Below, one piece after another: positions 1 through 8,201 of a stretch of 32,077 nucleotides of DNA; positions within the stretch are counted from its first letter, which is position 1; the number at the start of each line of letters is the position of its first letter. Location of the stretch: assembly GCF_014287635.1 (NCBI RefSeq), contig NZ_JACOPH010000021.1, positions 1 through 32,077 on the forward strand. Direction: 5' to 3'. The translations under genes and the position numbers were made by a program. Source of the stretch: Roseburia zhanii. Its GTDB lineage: Bacteria; Bacillota; Clostridia; Lachnospirales; Lachnospiraceae. The notes below the pieces were generated by a model. The model ran no database searches, was not told the DNA's origin, and saw only the letters and a program-made list of their open reading frames with translations.

Positions 1-49
1 GGGAAGTCTTTTTTCATGTCTAATTTTGATGTCACCTGCTTCTCATCTT

Positions 50-74
50 AAGAATCCTGCATTGCAGGATTCTT
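50..74. repeat. Perfect 11-bp inverted repeat
   Basis: Arms AAGAATCCTGC (50-60) and GCAGGATTCTT (64-74) are separated by 3 nt. There is no T-run directly after either arm, so it is not a clear terminator. It lies beyond the point where the IS3 orfB homology is lost and may be a junction or end sequence of another element. Confidence 0.5.
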
Positions 75-112
75 ACCGCATTTTTAATCAGGATTGCGAA
101 CTTGTTTCGCAA

Positions 113-236
113 TTACCTATAGATATTTATTGAATGCCTGTCTGGAAACATGAAGCACTCTGCAATAAAAAAAAATTTTGCCCTTAATCTTGCCGTCATC
201 CGTTTTGATTGCAATAAATATTAATCTCTGTTTTTT
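113..236 (-). pseudogene. IS3-family transposase orfB, N-terminal remnant
   Basis: In the -1 frame relative to orfA the minus strand reads QRLIFIAIKTDDGKIKGK. After a one-base shift in an eight-T run near 166-176 it continues FYCRVLHVSRQAFNKYL and then stops. This is the usual start of IS3-group OrfB, the DDE integrase subunit that acts with OrfA in transposition. The catalytic DDE region is absent because the homology ends near 115. The copy is therefore truncated and frameshifted and cannot make transposase. Recognition rests on the characteristic KTDDGKIKGK and VSRQAF motifs. Confidence 0.65.
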
Positions 237-562
237 GCTGACTTCCGACGGCTGGCTGCGAAAAAAACGCTGGCTTCCTCGAGAAATTCGTTTTCTTCCT
301 TCAAACGGCGAATTTCCTTATTCTGCTCTTTCACACGTTTTCTGAGCTCGATAAGCTCGTCATTAAGTGATAAAGCATTTTTAGGAGTATGGGATGCTTC
401 AGAAGCACTAAGACGTCCTTCTTTAAATGCTTTTATCCAGCAGTAAATAGTACCATCTGGTATGCCCAGTTCTTTAGCCGCTTTGGCTCCGCCTATTTCC
501 TGAGCAAGCTTAACTGCCTGTGCCTTATATTCGTTGTCATAAGTTCTTTGATTTCGTGCCAT
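221..562 (-). CDS. IS3-family transposase OrfA (HTH subunit)
   Basis: 113 residues. OrfA binds the IS ends and is fused by frameshifting to OrfB to form the active transposase. Residues about 8-45 (YDNEYKAQAVKLAQEIGG, KAAKELGIPDGTIYCWI) form the helix-turn-helix, and residues about 65-98 form a leucine-zipper-like coiled coil (LIELRKRVKEQNKEIRRLKE). The ATG at 562 is preceded on the minus strand by AGGAG. The last sense codons carry an A-AAA-AAC slippery heptamer, the standard -1 frameshift site of this family. OrfB is only a remnant, so OrfA is probably an orphan. The IS upstream end likely lies near 617-640, where the minus strand shows an IS-end-like AAAAGTTGACACC sequence. Confidence 0.85.
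   Translation of the reverse strand: MARNQRTYDNEYKAQAVKLAQEIGGAKAAKELGIPDGTIYCWIKAFKEGRLSASEASHTPKNALSLNDELIELRKRVKEQNKEIRRLKEENEFLEEASVFFAASRRKSAKNRD
230..236 (-). other. A-AAA-AAC programmed -1 frameshift site
   Basis: The minus strand reads GCA AAA AAC in the orfA frame, which fits the canonical X-XXY-YYZ heptamer. A -1 slip here continues directly into the QRLIFIAIKTDD start of the orfB remnant, as expected for IS3-family OrfAB fusion. Confidence 0.7.
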
Positions 563-819
563 ACTGTTTTCTCCTGTTCTCGTAGTGATTATGATTATAT
601 CAAAATCCTTGAGAATGTGGTGTCAACTTTTATGATACAACATCAAAGCCATCCAAATGCGTGTGCATGGTTGGCGGCGAGATATAAGTCCAGAAATCTG
701 AATCTTACAGCGAAAACAATTGAACTTTACAAAGATGTAGAGTGAGAGGAATTGGTTATATGAAAGTGATATGTCAAAAGTGTAAATCAGAACATACAGC
801 ACCGATTATGATAGACCTA
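563..819. other. Junction region of fragments, no intact gene
   Basis: After the orfA promoter side this stretch holds a short open frame ending at 745 (NACAWLAARYKSRNLNL, then a stop) and a 28-codon frame from 761 with Cys-x2-Cys and Cys-x-Cys (MKVICQKCKSEHTAPI). Neither is recognised with confidence. Both look like ends or starts of genes cut by rearrangement, because integrase homology begins abruptly at about 820. Confidence 0.4.
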
Positions 820-1094
820 GGTACAAGGTGCAGATGCCTAAGATAACCCCTCATGTGTGCCGCCATACCTACTGCTCGAATATGGCAAAATCGGGAATAA
901 ATCCGAAGACTCTTCAATATTTGATGGGACATTCGGACATAGCAGTAACTTTGAATATCTATACCCATGTTGGACTTGAAGATGCGGAGAAGGATCTTCA
1001 CAAGATGCAGAGTATGGAAGATGCTAGAAAAGAGATGGGACTTTCAGATAAGGATGATAGAACATTAAAACAGAATATGTTCAAAGTAGTGTAG
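820..1094 (+). pseudogene. C-terminal fragment of Tn916-type tyrosine integrase
   Basis: The sequence from about 820 aligns with codons 340-399 of the intact integrase at 12563-13762 (MPKITPHVCRHTYCSNMAKS, LQYLMGHSDIAVTLNIYTH). It retains three of the catalytic motifs (HxxRH, GH, active Tyr). The arm-binding and core-binding domains and the first catalytic Arg are missing, so it cannot recombine DNA. Its C-terminal tail (EKDLHKMQSMEDARKEMG) is about 25 residues longer than that of the intact copy. It marks the right end of an older element whose left part has been deleted. The McrBC genes lie between it and the att-like site at 4881-4903. Confidence 0.85.
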
Positions 1095-1115
1095 TGAGTT
1101 ATAAAATTAGCACTT

Positions 1116-1141
1116 AGGCAGAAATGTATGGGTGCCTTTTT
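1116..1141 (+). terminator. Weak terminator after integrase fragment
   Basis: A 5-bp stem AGGCA/TGCCT with a 12-nt loop is followed by TTTTT. It is short and would be a weak terminator. Confidence 0.35.
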
Positions 1142-1168
1142 GTGTTAGCGCCATTTAACGATTGTGGG

Positions 1169-1196
1169 TGTCAAAACATCCGTTTAGTGATATAAT
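1169..1196 (+). promoter_or_regulatory. Putative mcrBC promoter
   Basis: The -10 is TATAAT at 1191-1196. A poor -35 (TGTCAA, 1169-1174) sits 16 nt upstream. The promoter lies 37 nt before the mcrB ATG. Confidence 0.45.
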
Positions 1197-1232
1197 AAAC
1201 TCTGTATATTCATTTAAATGGAGGTGCTTATC

Positions 1233-3308
1233 ATGGCAGTCCCAAAAGTTGATGGACAATTTATAGCAGAGGCTATTAAATATATTGATGAAAATGGAGT
1301 TCCTTGGCACAATACGAGTACCAAGTATGAGCTTGTATGGGAAAATGGTAATACCTATCCACCAAAGTATGTCATCGCAGTAGCAAATCATTTGCAGAAT
1401 GGTGCAGAGATAGATGTATCCGGATATAATGCTGTCGAAGCAAAAAACTATCTTACTGCAAATGGATATGAGATTCAGATTAAGCAGACAAAATACGAGA
1501 TTACTATAACATCAGATTCTGTTACTTCTACTGATGATGCATTCACTATGGATAATATTAGTGCAGGAGATGTGTTCAAGCCTTTGGATGCATCATTTGT
1601 TGCTGTCGATGGAACTGTTATCAAAAGAAATTACTGGAAAGGTGAGAGACGGAATACAAACCAAACTTTACCACGTATTGCGTTTCAAATTTATGAAAAA
1701 CAGATTGCAGCCTTGCCAGTAGAAGAAAAAGAACAGTTTCCAATTTGTCAATACTCTCCAGATAAGGAAATGATTCGTGGAATTTATTACAGCAAGGACG
1801 AAGCAACAGCACACAATATAAATCCGTTCAATACAATGTCGTATGATTATGATGATGGCAGACAGTTTGTAATTTATTCATGGAATATCTTTACAACTCT
1901 TAGATTTGTGCAGGAGTGTTTGAAACGTTTCGGTAATCCGGGAGATTCATTCAAATTGATTTATCGTGAGAAGGACGATAAGGAAAATGCAGAGGAAGAG
2001 GCAGCCGTTGTAGAGAAAGTAAAACCAGCAGAATTTAATGGCTATCTGAATCCATATTCTAACATGCTTGTGGAATCGAAAAACATTATATTCCGAGGCG
2101 CTCCAGGGACTGGAAAGACTTATCTTGCAAAAGAAATTGCTGCTGACATTATTAGCAATGGCTATTTTGATGATTATACGATGCTCACAGATGAGCAAAA
2201 GCAACAAGTAGAGTTTGTCCAATTTCATCCAAGTTATGACTATTCGGATTTCGTAGAAGGACTCCGTCCAAAGACGAATGAAGATGGTTCTATGGGTTTT
2301 GAATTGCAGGATGGCGTGTTTAAGAAATTCGTGGATAAGGCTAGAATAAACTATGAGAATTCTAAAAAGTCCACAGAGGTCATTGCAAATGAATTATCTG
2401 TTCAAGAAGCAATGAAAGAGTTCTTTGATGATGTGGACACAGGAAATAACAAATTCAAGACCAAAACGGGTACAGAATTTACAATCACAGATGTCGATGA
2501 TGAGCATATTTATCTTTCAATACCACAAAATGCATCCATCAACAGTATCCGATTGAATATTTCTGAAATTAGACAGATGTTAGAGTCTGGAAGAGAATTT
2601 AACAAATTAAAAGATATTACGGAATTTTTCAATATCAATTTTACACAGCAGAGATATTCCTACAATCTTGTTATTTTTAACGAGATTCAGAAAAAGAAAA
2701 AGGCTGCAAAGATTATAAGACAGGAAGAGTTGAAGAAATATGTATTTATCATTGATGAGATAAACCGTGGTGAGATATCTAAGATTTTCGGAGAGTTGTT
2801 CTTTGCTGTTGATCCAGGATACAGAGGTGTGGCAGGAGAGGTTTCCACCCAGTATGCAAACCTTCATGCTGATAGCAATGAAAAATTCTATATTCCAGAC
2901 AATGTTTATATCATTGGTACGATGAATGATATTGACAGATCTGTAGACAGTTTTGATTTCGCTATGAGACGAAGATTCCGTTTTGTGGAGCTTCGTGCAG
3001 ATGAGCGCCTTGAGATGCTTGCTAACTTGAACAACGAAGAGAAAGAGGCTGAGGCAATTGCCAGAATGTCAGCTTTGAATGTGGAAATTGCAGCAACAGA
3101 AGGTCTGAATGAAAACTATCAGATTGGTGCATCCTATTTTTTGAAGCTGAAGAATATTGACTTTGACCAGTTATGGTCAGATTACCTACATCCGTTGTTA
3201 CAGGAATACATAAATGGTATGTATGATGAAGAAGGCATTATGGAGCGATTTAAGAAAGCATATAACCAAGGGAAGTCGGATGGAGCTGATGTAGATGAGT
3301 CGAATTAA
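1233..3308 (+). CDS. mcrB: McrB-type AAA+ GTPase of McrBC restriction system
   Basis: McrB forms the nucleotide-driven ring that recognises modified DNA and activates the McrC nuclease. The ATG at 1233 is chosen over 1218 because GGAGG (1220-1224) is correctly spaced for it; this gives 691 residues. Residues about 285-297 hold Walker A (FRGAPGTGKTY). Residues about 503-520 hold Walker B (FIIDEINRGEISKIFGE). Residues about 560-580 hold the McrB-type sensor (GTMNDIDRSVDSFDFAMRRR). About 215 residues lie between Walker A and B, so the AAA+ core carries an insert (near 375-460). The N-terminal ~270 residues are the presumed modified-base reader. They contain a segment with YPPKYVIAVANHL and GYNAVEAKNYL and a second one with RNYWKGERRN, neither of which I can assign to E. 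coli McrB's reader domain. The frame overlaps mcrC by 14 nt. Confidence 0.92.
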   Translation: MAVPKVDGQFIAEAIKYIDENGVPWHNTSTKYELVWENGNTYPPKYVIAVANHLQNGAEIDVSGYNAVEAKNYLTANGYEIQIKQTKYEITITSDSVTSTDDAFTMDNISAGDVFKPLDASFVAVDGTVIKRNYWKGERRNTNQTLPRIAFQIYEKQIAALPVEEKEQFPICQYSPDKEMIRGIYYSKDEATAHNINPFNTMSYDYDDGRQFVIYSWNIFTTLRFVQECLKRFGNPGDSFKLIYREKDDKENAEEEAAVVEKVKPAEFNGYLNPYSNMLVESKNIIFRGAPGTGKTYLAKEIAADIISNGYFDDYTMLTDEQKQQVEFVQFHPSYDYSDFVEGLRPKTNEDGSMGFELQDGVFKKFVDKARINYENSKKSTEVIANELSVQEAMKEFFDDVDTGNNKFKTKTGTEFTITDVDDEHIYLSIPQNASINSIRLNISEIRQMLESGREFNKLKDITEFFNINFTQQRYSYNLVIFNEIQKKKKAAKIIRQEELKKYVFIIDEINRGEISKIFGELFFAVDPGYRGVAGEVSTQYANLHADSNEKFYIPDNVYIIGTMNDIDRSVDSFDFAMRRRFRFVELRADERLEMLANLNNEEKEAEAIARMSALNVEIAATEGLNENYQIGASYFLKLKNIDFDQLWSDYLHPLLQEYINGMYDEEGIMERFKKAYNQGKSDGADVDESN

Positions 3309-4620
3309 AATAAAAGATAATTCGAGAATACCTAAGGAGTCATTGTCTGACATATCACTTTTGACAAGCAAAATTGCAGATAAAACTTTGGAGCAGCTGG
3401 AGAAAGAAGGGATATTTGTATTCCCAGAAATCCTTAGGGACGCAGATGATATCACAAAAGACCAGATGATTTTACAGAGTGTAAACAATTATTATTTGTC
3501 GAGCAATGTCATGGGCTTCATGGGACTTGGAGATGAGAAGCTTATAATTGAATCAAGATTTAGTGGTAACGGGCAAGACTTCCTATTTCAATATTTGCTT
3601 GAGAGAGTATTTGATGTCCCGAATATTGTGGATTTGAAAACAGATGTGAACAATGATGATCGTGTTTTCAATCTGCTTGTTTTTATCTTCCCACATTACT
3701 TGAAGAGCGCCATGCGTAAGGGCGTCTTTAAGACTTATGTGAGAAAAACATACAATGACAGCAATGTTAAGGGAACGATAGATATAGCGAGACACATTGT
3801 TAAGAATACACCGTTTGTTGGTAATGTAGCATATTCGCAGAGGGAGTATTCCTTTGATAATGATTTGATGGAATTAATCCGTCATACGGTGGAGTTTATC
3901 AAATACAAGCCATACGGACATAAACTGCTTGCACAGGCTAAGGATGCGGTCAAGGATGTTGTAGCGGTCACTCCTAACTATGAGATGTGCAACCGACAGA
4001 AGATTATCGATGCAAATAAGACCAATACCATTAGACACGCATATTACCGAGAATATTGTGAACTGCAGAGCTTGTGTCTACTTATCTTACAGCATCAGAA
4101 ACATCAGATTGGAATGGGAAGCAAGAAGGTATATGGATTGCTCTTTGATGGCGCATGGCTCTGGGAAGAGTATATGAATTCGATTGTGGACGAGATTTTC
4201 TATCATCCGATGAATAAAGCTACAAAAGGTTCTCAGCGTTTGTTTGACCATAATCGCGGACTTATCTACCCAGACTTCATCAGCAGAGACTCAGGGGCAC
4301 GAGTGATTGCAGATGCGAAGTACAAACCGATTGATAATATTGGAAACAAGGACTATCTGCAGGTATTGGCATATATGTTCCGATTTGATGCCAAGAAGGG
4401 ATTTTATTTTTATCCTGAAATGGGAAAGGAAGAAGATGCTGTTATGTGGCTTAATCGTGGTTCGACTTATGAGAAAAATGTAGAGGCACGAGAGGATATT
4501 TGTCTCATCAAGCACGGATTTCAGATTCCGACCAGGATAGATGTATATAGTGCTTTCACGGAGCAGATGCGATGTAATGAAATCAAATTCCTTGATGGAA
4601 TTTTAACGTCCGTGAAATAG
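3295..4620 (+). CDS. mcrC: McrC-type PD-(D/E)XK nuclease subunit
   Basis: 441 residues. McrC is the endonuclease partner of McrB; together they cleave DNA carrying modified cytosine. The C-terminal nuclease signature is visible as YPDFI (about residue 325) followed by VIADAKYK (about 340-347), giving the D...D-x-K catalytic residues. The N-terminal and middle parts (ESRFSGNGQDFLFQYLLERV, GTIDIARHI, YDNDLMELIR-like segments) match the usual McrC layout, and the length is normal. The start overlaps the mcrB 3' end, so translation is probably coupled. There is no DNA methyltransferase beside it, as expected for a type IV (modification-dependent) enzyme. Confidence 0.92.
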   Translation: MSRIKIKDNSRIPKESLSDISLLTSKIADKTLEQLEKEGIFVFPEILRDADDITKDQMILQSVNNYYLSSNVMGFMGLGDEKLIIESRFSGNGQDFLFQYLLERVFDVPNIVDLKTDVNNDDRVFNLLVFIFPHYLKSAMRKGVFKTYVRKTYNDSNVKGTIDIARHIVKNTPFVGNVAYSQREYSFDNDLMELIRHTVEFIKYKPYGHKLLAQAKDAVKDVVAVTPNYEMCNRQKIIDANKTNTIRHAYYREYCELQSLCLLILQHQKHQIGMGSKKVYGLLFDGAWLWEEYMNSIVDEIFYHPMNKATKGSQRLFDHNRGLIYPDFISRDSGARVIADAKYKPIDNIGNKDYLQVLAYMFRFDAKKGFYFYPEMGKEEDAVMWLNRGSTYEKNVEAREDICLIKHGFQIPTRIDVYSAFTEQMRCNEIKFLDGILTSVK

Positions 4621-4880
4621 GAAAAATATACCTTTTAACGATGCACCCCCTCAGTTTAGAAATACTCCAAAGGGGGTGCAAAATCCAGAGTAGTAATCCC
4701 GAAAATTTTGATTACGATTTTACTACGAATGAGAGGGGTGAATTGCACCGTTTTGCCGTATTTTGTAAAATTGGCACTTAAAATGTAACTTTTATAATAG
4801 AAGAAACAAGTCGGCAAAATGCCCAAAAACACGGCATTTCTCGGCTTTTTATGATAGGAAAAATTTATGATTAAAGTTTT
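4621..4880. other. Gene-free stretch upstream of left att site
   Basis: There is no supportable gene. It contains a 10-bp perfect inverted repeat, TGCACCCCCT at 4642-4651 and AGGGGGTGCA at 4671-4680, with a 19-nt loop and no T-tail. It also contains an inverted motif GGCAAAATGCCC/GGCATTT at about 4812-4842 just before the phosphatase-like ATG at 4867. A similar position before 13942 has TTACAAAGCCCG. These look like the leader of the att target gene. Confidence 0.4.
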
Positions 4881-4903
4881 ATTCATCTGCCACGGCAGTG
4901 TTT
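4881..4903 (+). other. att-like site (left junction of 9.1-kb element)
   Basis: This 23-bp site matches 13956-13978 except at three positions; the shared centre is TGCCA(C/T)GGCAGT. It sits inside a short frame starting at 4867 that reads MIKVLFICHGS and then stops. That peptide is the start of low-molecular-weight protein tyrosine phosphatases (their CHGN(I)CRSPMAE loop follows in intact genes). A Tn916-type integrase gene lies just upstream of the matching site. The inference is that this is an integrase attachment site in the 5' end of such a gene. Confidence 0.7.
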
Positions 4904-4959
4904 AATGGATGCTGTGAAAGCCTAGGCTTTAAAGGATTTTTTGATGATTGACGAATAAT

Positions 4960-4980
4960 TTACACCTTATTTATACCTTT
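4960..4980 (+). repeat. Left-end direct repeats (putative Int arm sites)
   Basis: TTACACCTTA followed by TTTATACCTT forms a two-copy direct repeat about 60 bp inside the left att site. The same arrangement and orientation occurs inside the right end at 13807-13828. Confidence 0.6.
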
Positions 4981-5277
4981 GGAAGACCGGATCGGAATAA
5001 TAGAGAAATAAAGAAATAGATAAATATAACAGGAAGCAATTTTGTCATATTGGAAATAATTAAAATTTGCTGAACCGTGTTGATTTTATTGATTGAGTAT
5101 AATAAAAGTAAGAACAGAAACTTCCATGTTTGAAGCGGTTACCAGAATTGACAAAGAAATGCAAGTTAGCCAATCCGGTAGTCCAGCATATTTTTTCATT
5201 GTCACCCGACGTTTTTACAAAACATATACTTATTCCGCTTGATGCGTCATTCTTGTTCTGAAAACAGGAACAGAATC

Positions 5278-5323
5278 CTTACAGCGACTGTAAGTGTTAT
5301 TTATTGTGCTTCTGTGCTATCAT
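5278..5323 (+). promoter_or_regulatory. BceR-like operator and promoter of the ABC operon
   Basis: A perfect 7-bp inverted repeat CTTACAG/CTGTAAG (5278-5294, 3-nt centre) gives TTACA-N5-TGTAA, close to the TNACA-N4-TGTAA box known for BceR-type response regulators. A -10-like TATCAT lies at 5318-5323 with TG two bases upstream. The cognate BceR-like regulator is encoded at 8202-8879, so induction of bceAB by the linked two-component system is likely. A second imperfect dyad, TGTTCTG/CAGGAACA, lies at about 5254-5272. Confidence 0.65.
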
Positions 5324-5352
5324 TTACCCAGAAATGGATAGGAGGCATTCAC

Positions 5353-6120
5353 ATGAAACCAATTTTGAATATTGAAAATCTTACCAAAGTCTATGGGACG
5401 TTGCCAAACCAGACGAGAGCACTGAACGGAATCACTTTTCAGGTCATGCCGGGAGAGTTTCTCGGTATTATGGGAAGCAGTGGTTCCGGCAAATCCACGC
5501 TTCTCAACTGTATTGCAACTGTGATTCAGCCTACAGGTGGAAGCATTCAGGTGGAGGGAGATACTCTGCAATCCCTCAAGGAAAAGGCTCTTGCCGAGTA
5601 CCGTGGCAAAGAAGTTGGTTATCTATTCCAGAACTTTGAATTGCTGGACAACCTGACTGGCAGGGAAAATATCCTGCTCCCGACTTCCTTGCATGGGGTA
5701 GCCGAAACAGAAAGCAGCCAGCGGCTGAAGCAGTTGGCTGACTATCTGGAAATTTCTGATGTTCTGGATAAGTTTCCGTCCAAGATGTCCGGTGGCCAGC
5801 GTCAGCGTGTTGCGGCAGCAAGGGCTCTGATCTTACATCCCCAAATGATCCTTGCCGATGAACCGACGGGTGCGCTGGATTCTAAGAACGCAAGAAGTCT
5901 TATGGAGAAGCTGTCCGGCCTGAATCGTGACGAACAAGCTACGATCCTGATGGTAACCCATGATTCCAATGCCGCCAGCTTCTGTAAGCGCATCCTGTTC
6001 ATCCAGGATGGCGTGATCTTTCATGAGCTTCGGCGTGGAGACGAAAGCCAGCAGGAGTTCTACGGGCACATCCTGAAGGTGATGGCGCAACTGGGAGGGG
6101 GCAGCGCAAATGTTCTCTAA
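5353..6120 (+). CDS. bceA: BceA-type ABC transporter ATP-binding protein
   Basis: 255 residues; the ATG at 5353 is chosen because GGAGG lies at 5341-5345. It powers a BceAB-type antimicrobial-peptide detoxification transporter (bacitracin or lantibiotic resistance in known members). Walker A GSSGSGKST is at residues 41-49, the Q-loop in YLFQNFELLDNLT is near 92, signature MSGGQRQRVAAARAL is near 144-158, Walker B MILADEPTGALD is near 163-174, and the H-loop is in MVTHDSNAA. The family-typical N-terminus (LTKVYGTLPNQTRALNGI) fits. The frame overlaps the permease start by 11 nt. The specific substrate cannot be read from the sequence. Confidence 0.9.
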   Translation: MKPILNIENLTKVYGTLPNQTRALNGITFQVMPGEFLGIMGSSGSGKSTLLNCIATVIQPTGGSIQVEGDTLQSLKEKALAEYRGKEVGYLFQNFELLDNLTGRENILLPTSLHGVAETESSQRLKQLADYLEISDVLDKFPSKMSGGQRQRVAAARALILHPQMILADEPTGALDSKNARSLMEKLSGLNRDEQATILMVTHDSNAASFCKRILFIQDGVIFHELRRGDESQQEFYGHILKVMAQLGGGSANVL

Positions 6121-8182
6121 TCTCATTCTTCGGAACAGTCGCCGCAGCCGAAAGGAAAACGGTCTGTTTTTCAGCTCCCTGGTGATTTCTATTGTTGCAT
6201 TTTACATGATTCTTTCCATCTCCACTCAAGATGTGATGCTCTTTTTGCAGAAAATGGAGAGTGACGCAGTTGACAAACTCCTGCTTCTGATTCCTGCGTT
6301 TTATGGGATGACCCTCGGTATTCTGTTCTTTTTGATCTATTTTGCCTGCAAGTATCAGTTCGAGCGCAGACGGCATGAGTTTGGTGTTTATCTAATGTTG
6401 GGGATGCGTAGAAGTAAACTGTTTGGTATGCTTCTGGCGGAAGATTTCCTGACCAGTATTCTTGCCATGCTCATAGGATTACCTGTGGCTGTGGTGCTTT
6501 CAGAAATTGTCAGTCTTGTCACCGCCAAGCTGGTAGGCATGGGGATCATCGGTCATCAGTTTTCTTTATCCTGGTTTGCGATTGAATGGACGCTGGCAGG
6601 ATTTCTGGCAATTAAGCTGACGGCACTTCTGATTTTGAGTGGACGAATCAGCCGCCAGGAGATCGGTACTTTGCTATCCCAGCCAACGAACCGCCCCAAA
6701 AAGCAAATGCCATCTGTTATCTATGGACTGGCTGCTATATGCGGAAGTGTGATGTTGGCAGTGGCTTACTACATGGCGATTCAGGGAATTGCATGGACAA
6801 AGGTAAGTATGATGGGACTGACTTTGCTGTTGGGCATAGTTGGTACGATGCTGCTTTTCTATGGGATGCGTGCACTGATTGCTTTGATTGTTAAGAAAGG
6901 AAAAGGAAATAAGCAGCTTCATGTATTTACCTTCCGGCAGATTCAGGAGAATGTCATTCATCAGTCAAACTCCATGGCCATCAGCTCCCTGCTGATTCTG
7001 GCGGCGCTGTGTTGTTTTGGTGCGGGCGTAGGAATTGCAGGAACGAATAACCTGTCTTCTGGCCATGTAATCGACTATACTTTTGAAGATCATACTGCAG
7101 AAGATTCATCGCAGGTTCTTCCGAATATAAAGGCAGTCCTGAAAGAAAACAGTTTGGAAAATCAATTTTCAGAGCTTTTTGAAATGAGGGTTGGGCGTAT
7201 TCGCACCACAGAAGATTATGATAATGCCTACAGCATGGACGCTGTTATGGACTCTCTTCGGAGCCTGCCCCAGTCGGAAGACCGGGATGTCCTTCTGAAC
7301 AATCTTGGTTATGCCACATACCCATATTTGATTTGTTTATCGGACTATAATCGTTTGTTGGAATTGTCCGGCAATCCGGCTCTCCAATTAGGCGAAAAGG
7401 AGGCCGCTGTCTATATTGATACAGAGTTTACTACGGTAAGCCGTACCGCAATGCTGAACCAAGTATTGGCCGGGCATCCCAAGGTGGAACTGGATGGTAG
7501 TCCGATTCATCTTACAGGAGAGGTTCAGTCTGTGAATTTGGTCACGGACCGTTCTATAACCTTGTCCTTTGCATTGATTCTTCCGGATGAAGCATTTCTA
7601 TATTATAGTCAGGGAATGTATGATACCTATGTCAATGCGGTGCTCAGTGAGCAAGCTCTGAATGGAAATAGCCTTATGACTGCATATTTGGATTTGAACG
7701 AGAAGCTGGACGAAACTGACATTGAATATGAAAGCTATCTTCAGAATATGGGTCGTCAGCTTTTCTACACCATAGCATCCAGTTATATTACCCTCTATCT
7801 TGCGATTGTTTTCCTGGTAGTTGCCAACACCATCGTGGGTGTTCAGTTCCTGATGAGTCAGCAGAAAACCGGGCGCAGATACCAGACTCTGATCCGCCTG
7901 GGAGCTACTTACGAAACCCTTTGCCAGTCTGCTGGAAAGCAAATTACCTGGTTTATGGGACTTCCTGTATTGGTTGCGGCTGTCAGCAGTTTGTTTGGAG
8001 TCAGGGCGTTATTTACAGGGATACTCTCGTCCCGAACCCGTGGGACAGTGGCTGAAATGATGTTTGTATCTGCTGCTATGATTTTGCTGCTTTGCGTGAT
8101 AGAATATATTTATATGAGAGTGGTCAAGCGCTCCAGTGATCGGTATTTGCTGACACTGATGCAGCCACAGAGAGAAGAATAA
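6110..8182 (+). CDS. bceB: BceB-type FtsX-like ABC permease
   Basis: 690 residues, normal length for BceB permeases. It starts with a membrane segment (about 20-40), then FtsX-type helices at about 60-80, 105-140, 155-180, 205-225, 230-255 and 290-310. A large extracytoplasmic domain (about 315-545) is the peptide-sensing and substrate part in this family. Three more helices follow (about 555-580, 610-635 and 645-665). It works with the upstream ATPase and, in known BceABRS systems, also activates the histidine kinase by reporting transport flux. The ATG at 6110 overlaps the ATPase 3' end. The order bceA-bceB-bceR-bceS, with the transporter first, is a common variant. Confidence 0.88.
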   Translation: MFSNLILRNSRRSRKENGLFFSSLVISIVAFYMILSISTQDVMLFLQKMESDAVDKLLLLIPAFYGMTLGILFFLIYFACKYQFERRRHEFGVYLMLGMRRSKLFGMLLAEDFLTSILAMLIGLPVAVVLSEIVSLVTAKLVGMGIIGHQFSLSWFAIEWTLAGFLAIKLTALLILSGRISRQEIGTLLSQPTNRPKKQMPSVIYGLAAICGSVMLAVAYYMAIQGIAWTKVSMMGLTLLLGIVGTMLLFYGMRALIALIVKKGKGNKQLHVFTFRQIQENVIHQSNSMAISSLLILAALCCFGAGVGIAGTNNLSSGHVIDYTFEDHTAEDSSQVLPNIKAVLKENSLENQFSELFEMRVGRIRTTEDYDNAYSMDAVMDSLRSLPQSEDRDVLLNNLGYATYPYLICLSDYNRLLELSGNPALQLGEKEAAVYIDTEFTTVSRTAMLNQVLAGHPKVELDGSPIHLTGEVQSVNLVTDRSITLSFALILPDEAFLYYSQGMYDTYVNAVLSEQALNGNSLMTAYLDLNEKLDETDIEYESYLQNMGRQLFYTIASSYITLYLAIVFLVVANTIVGVQFLMSQQKTGRRYQTLIRLGATYETLCQSAGKQITWFMGLPVLVAAVSSLFGVRALFTGILSSRTRGTVAEMMFVSAAMILLLCVIEYIYMRVVKRSSDRYLLTLMQPQREE

Positions 8183-8201
8183 TTTGGAAGGAGGTGCTGC
8201 C

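Noticed and set aside
389..745. 118-codon plus-strand open frame
   Set aside because: Mostly antisense to IS3 orfA; only the final ~45 codons are outside it and they lack a start with a ribosome site.
5126..5242. 38-codon frame (MFEAVTRIDKEMQVSQSGSP...) before the BceAB operon
   Set aside because: No ribosome site, no recognised family, and the stretch is better explained as promoter and operator DNA.
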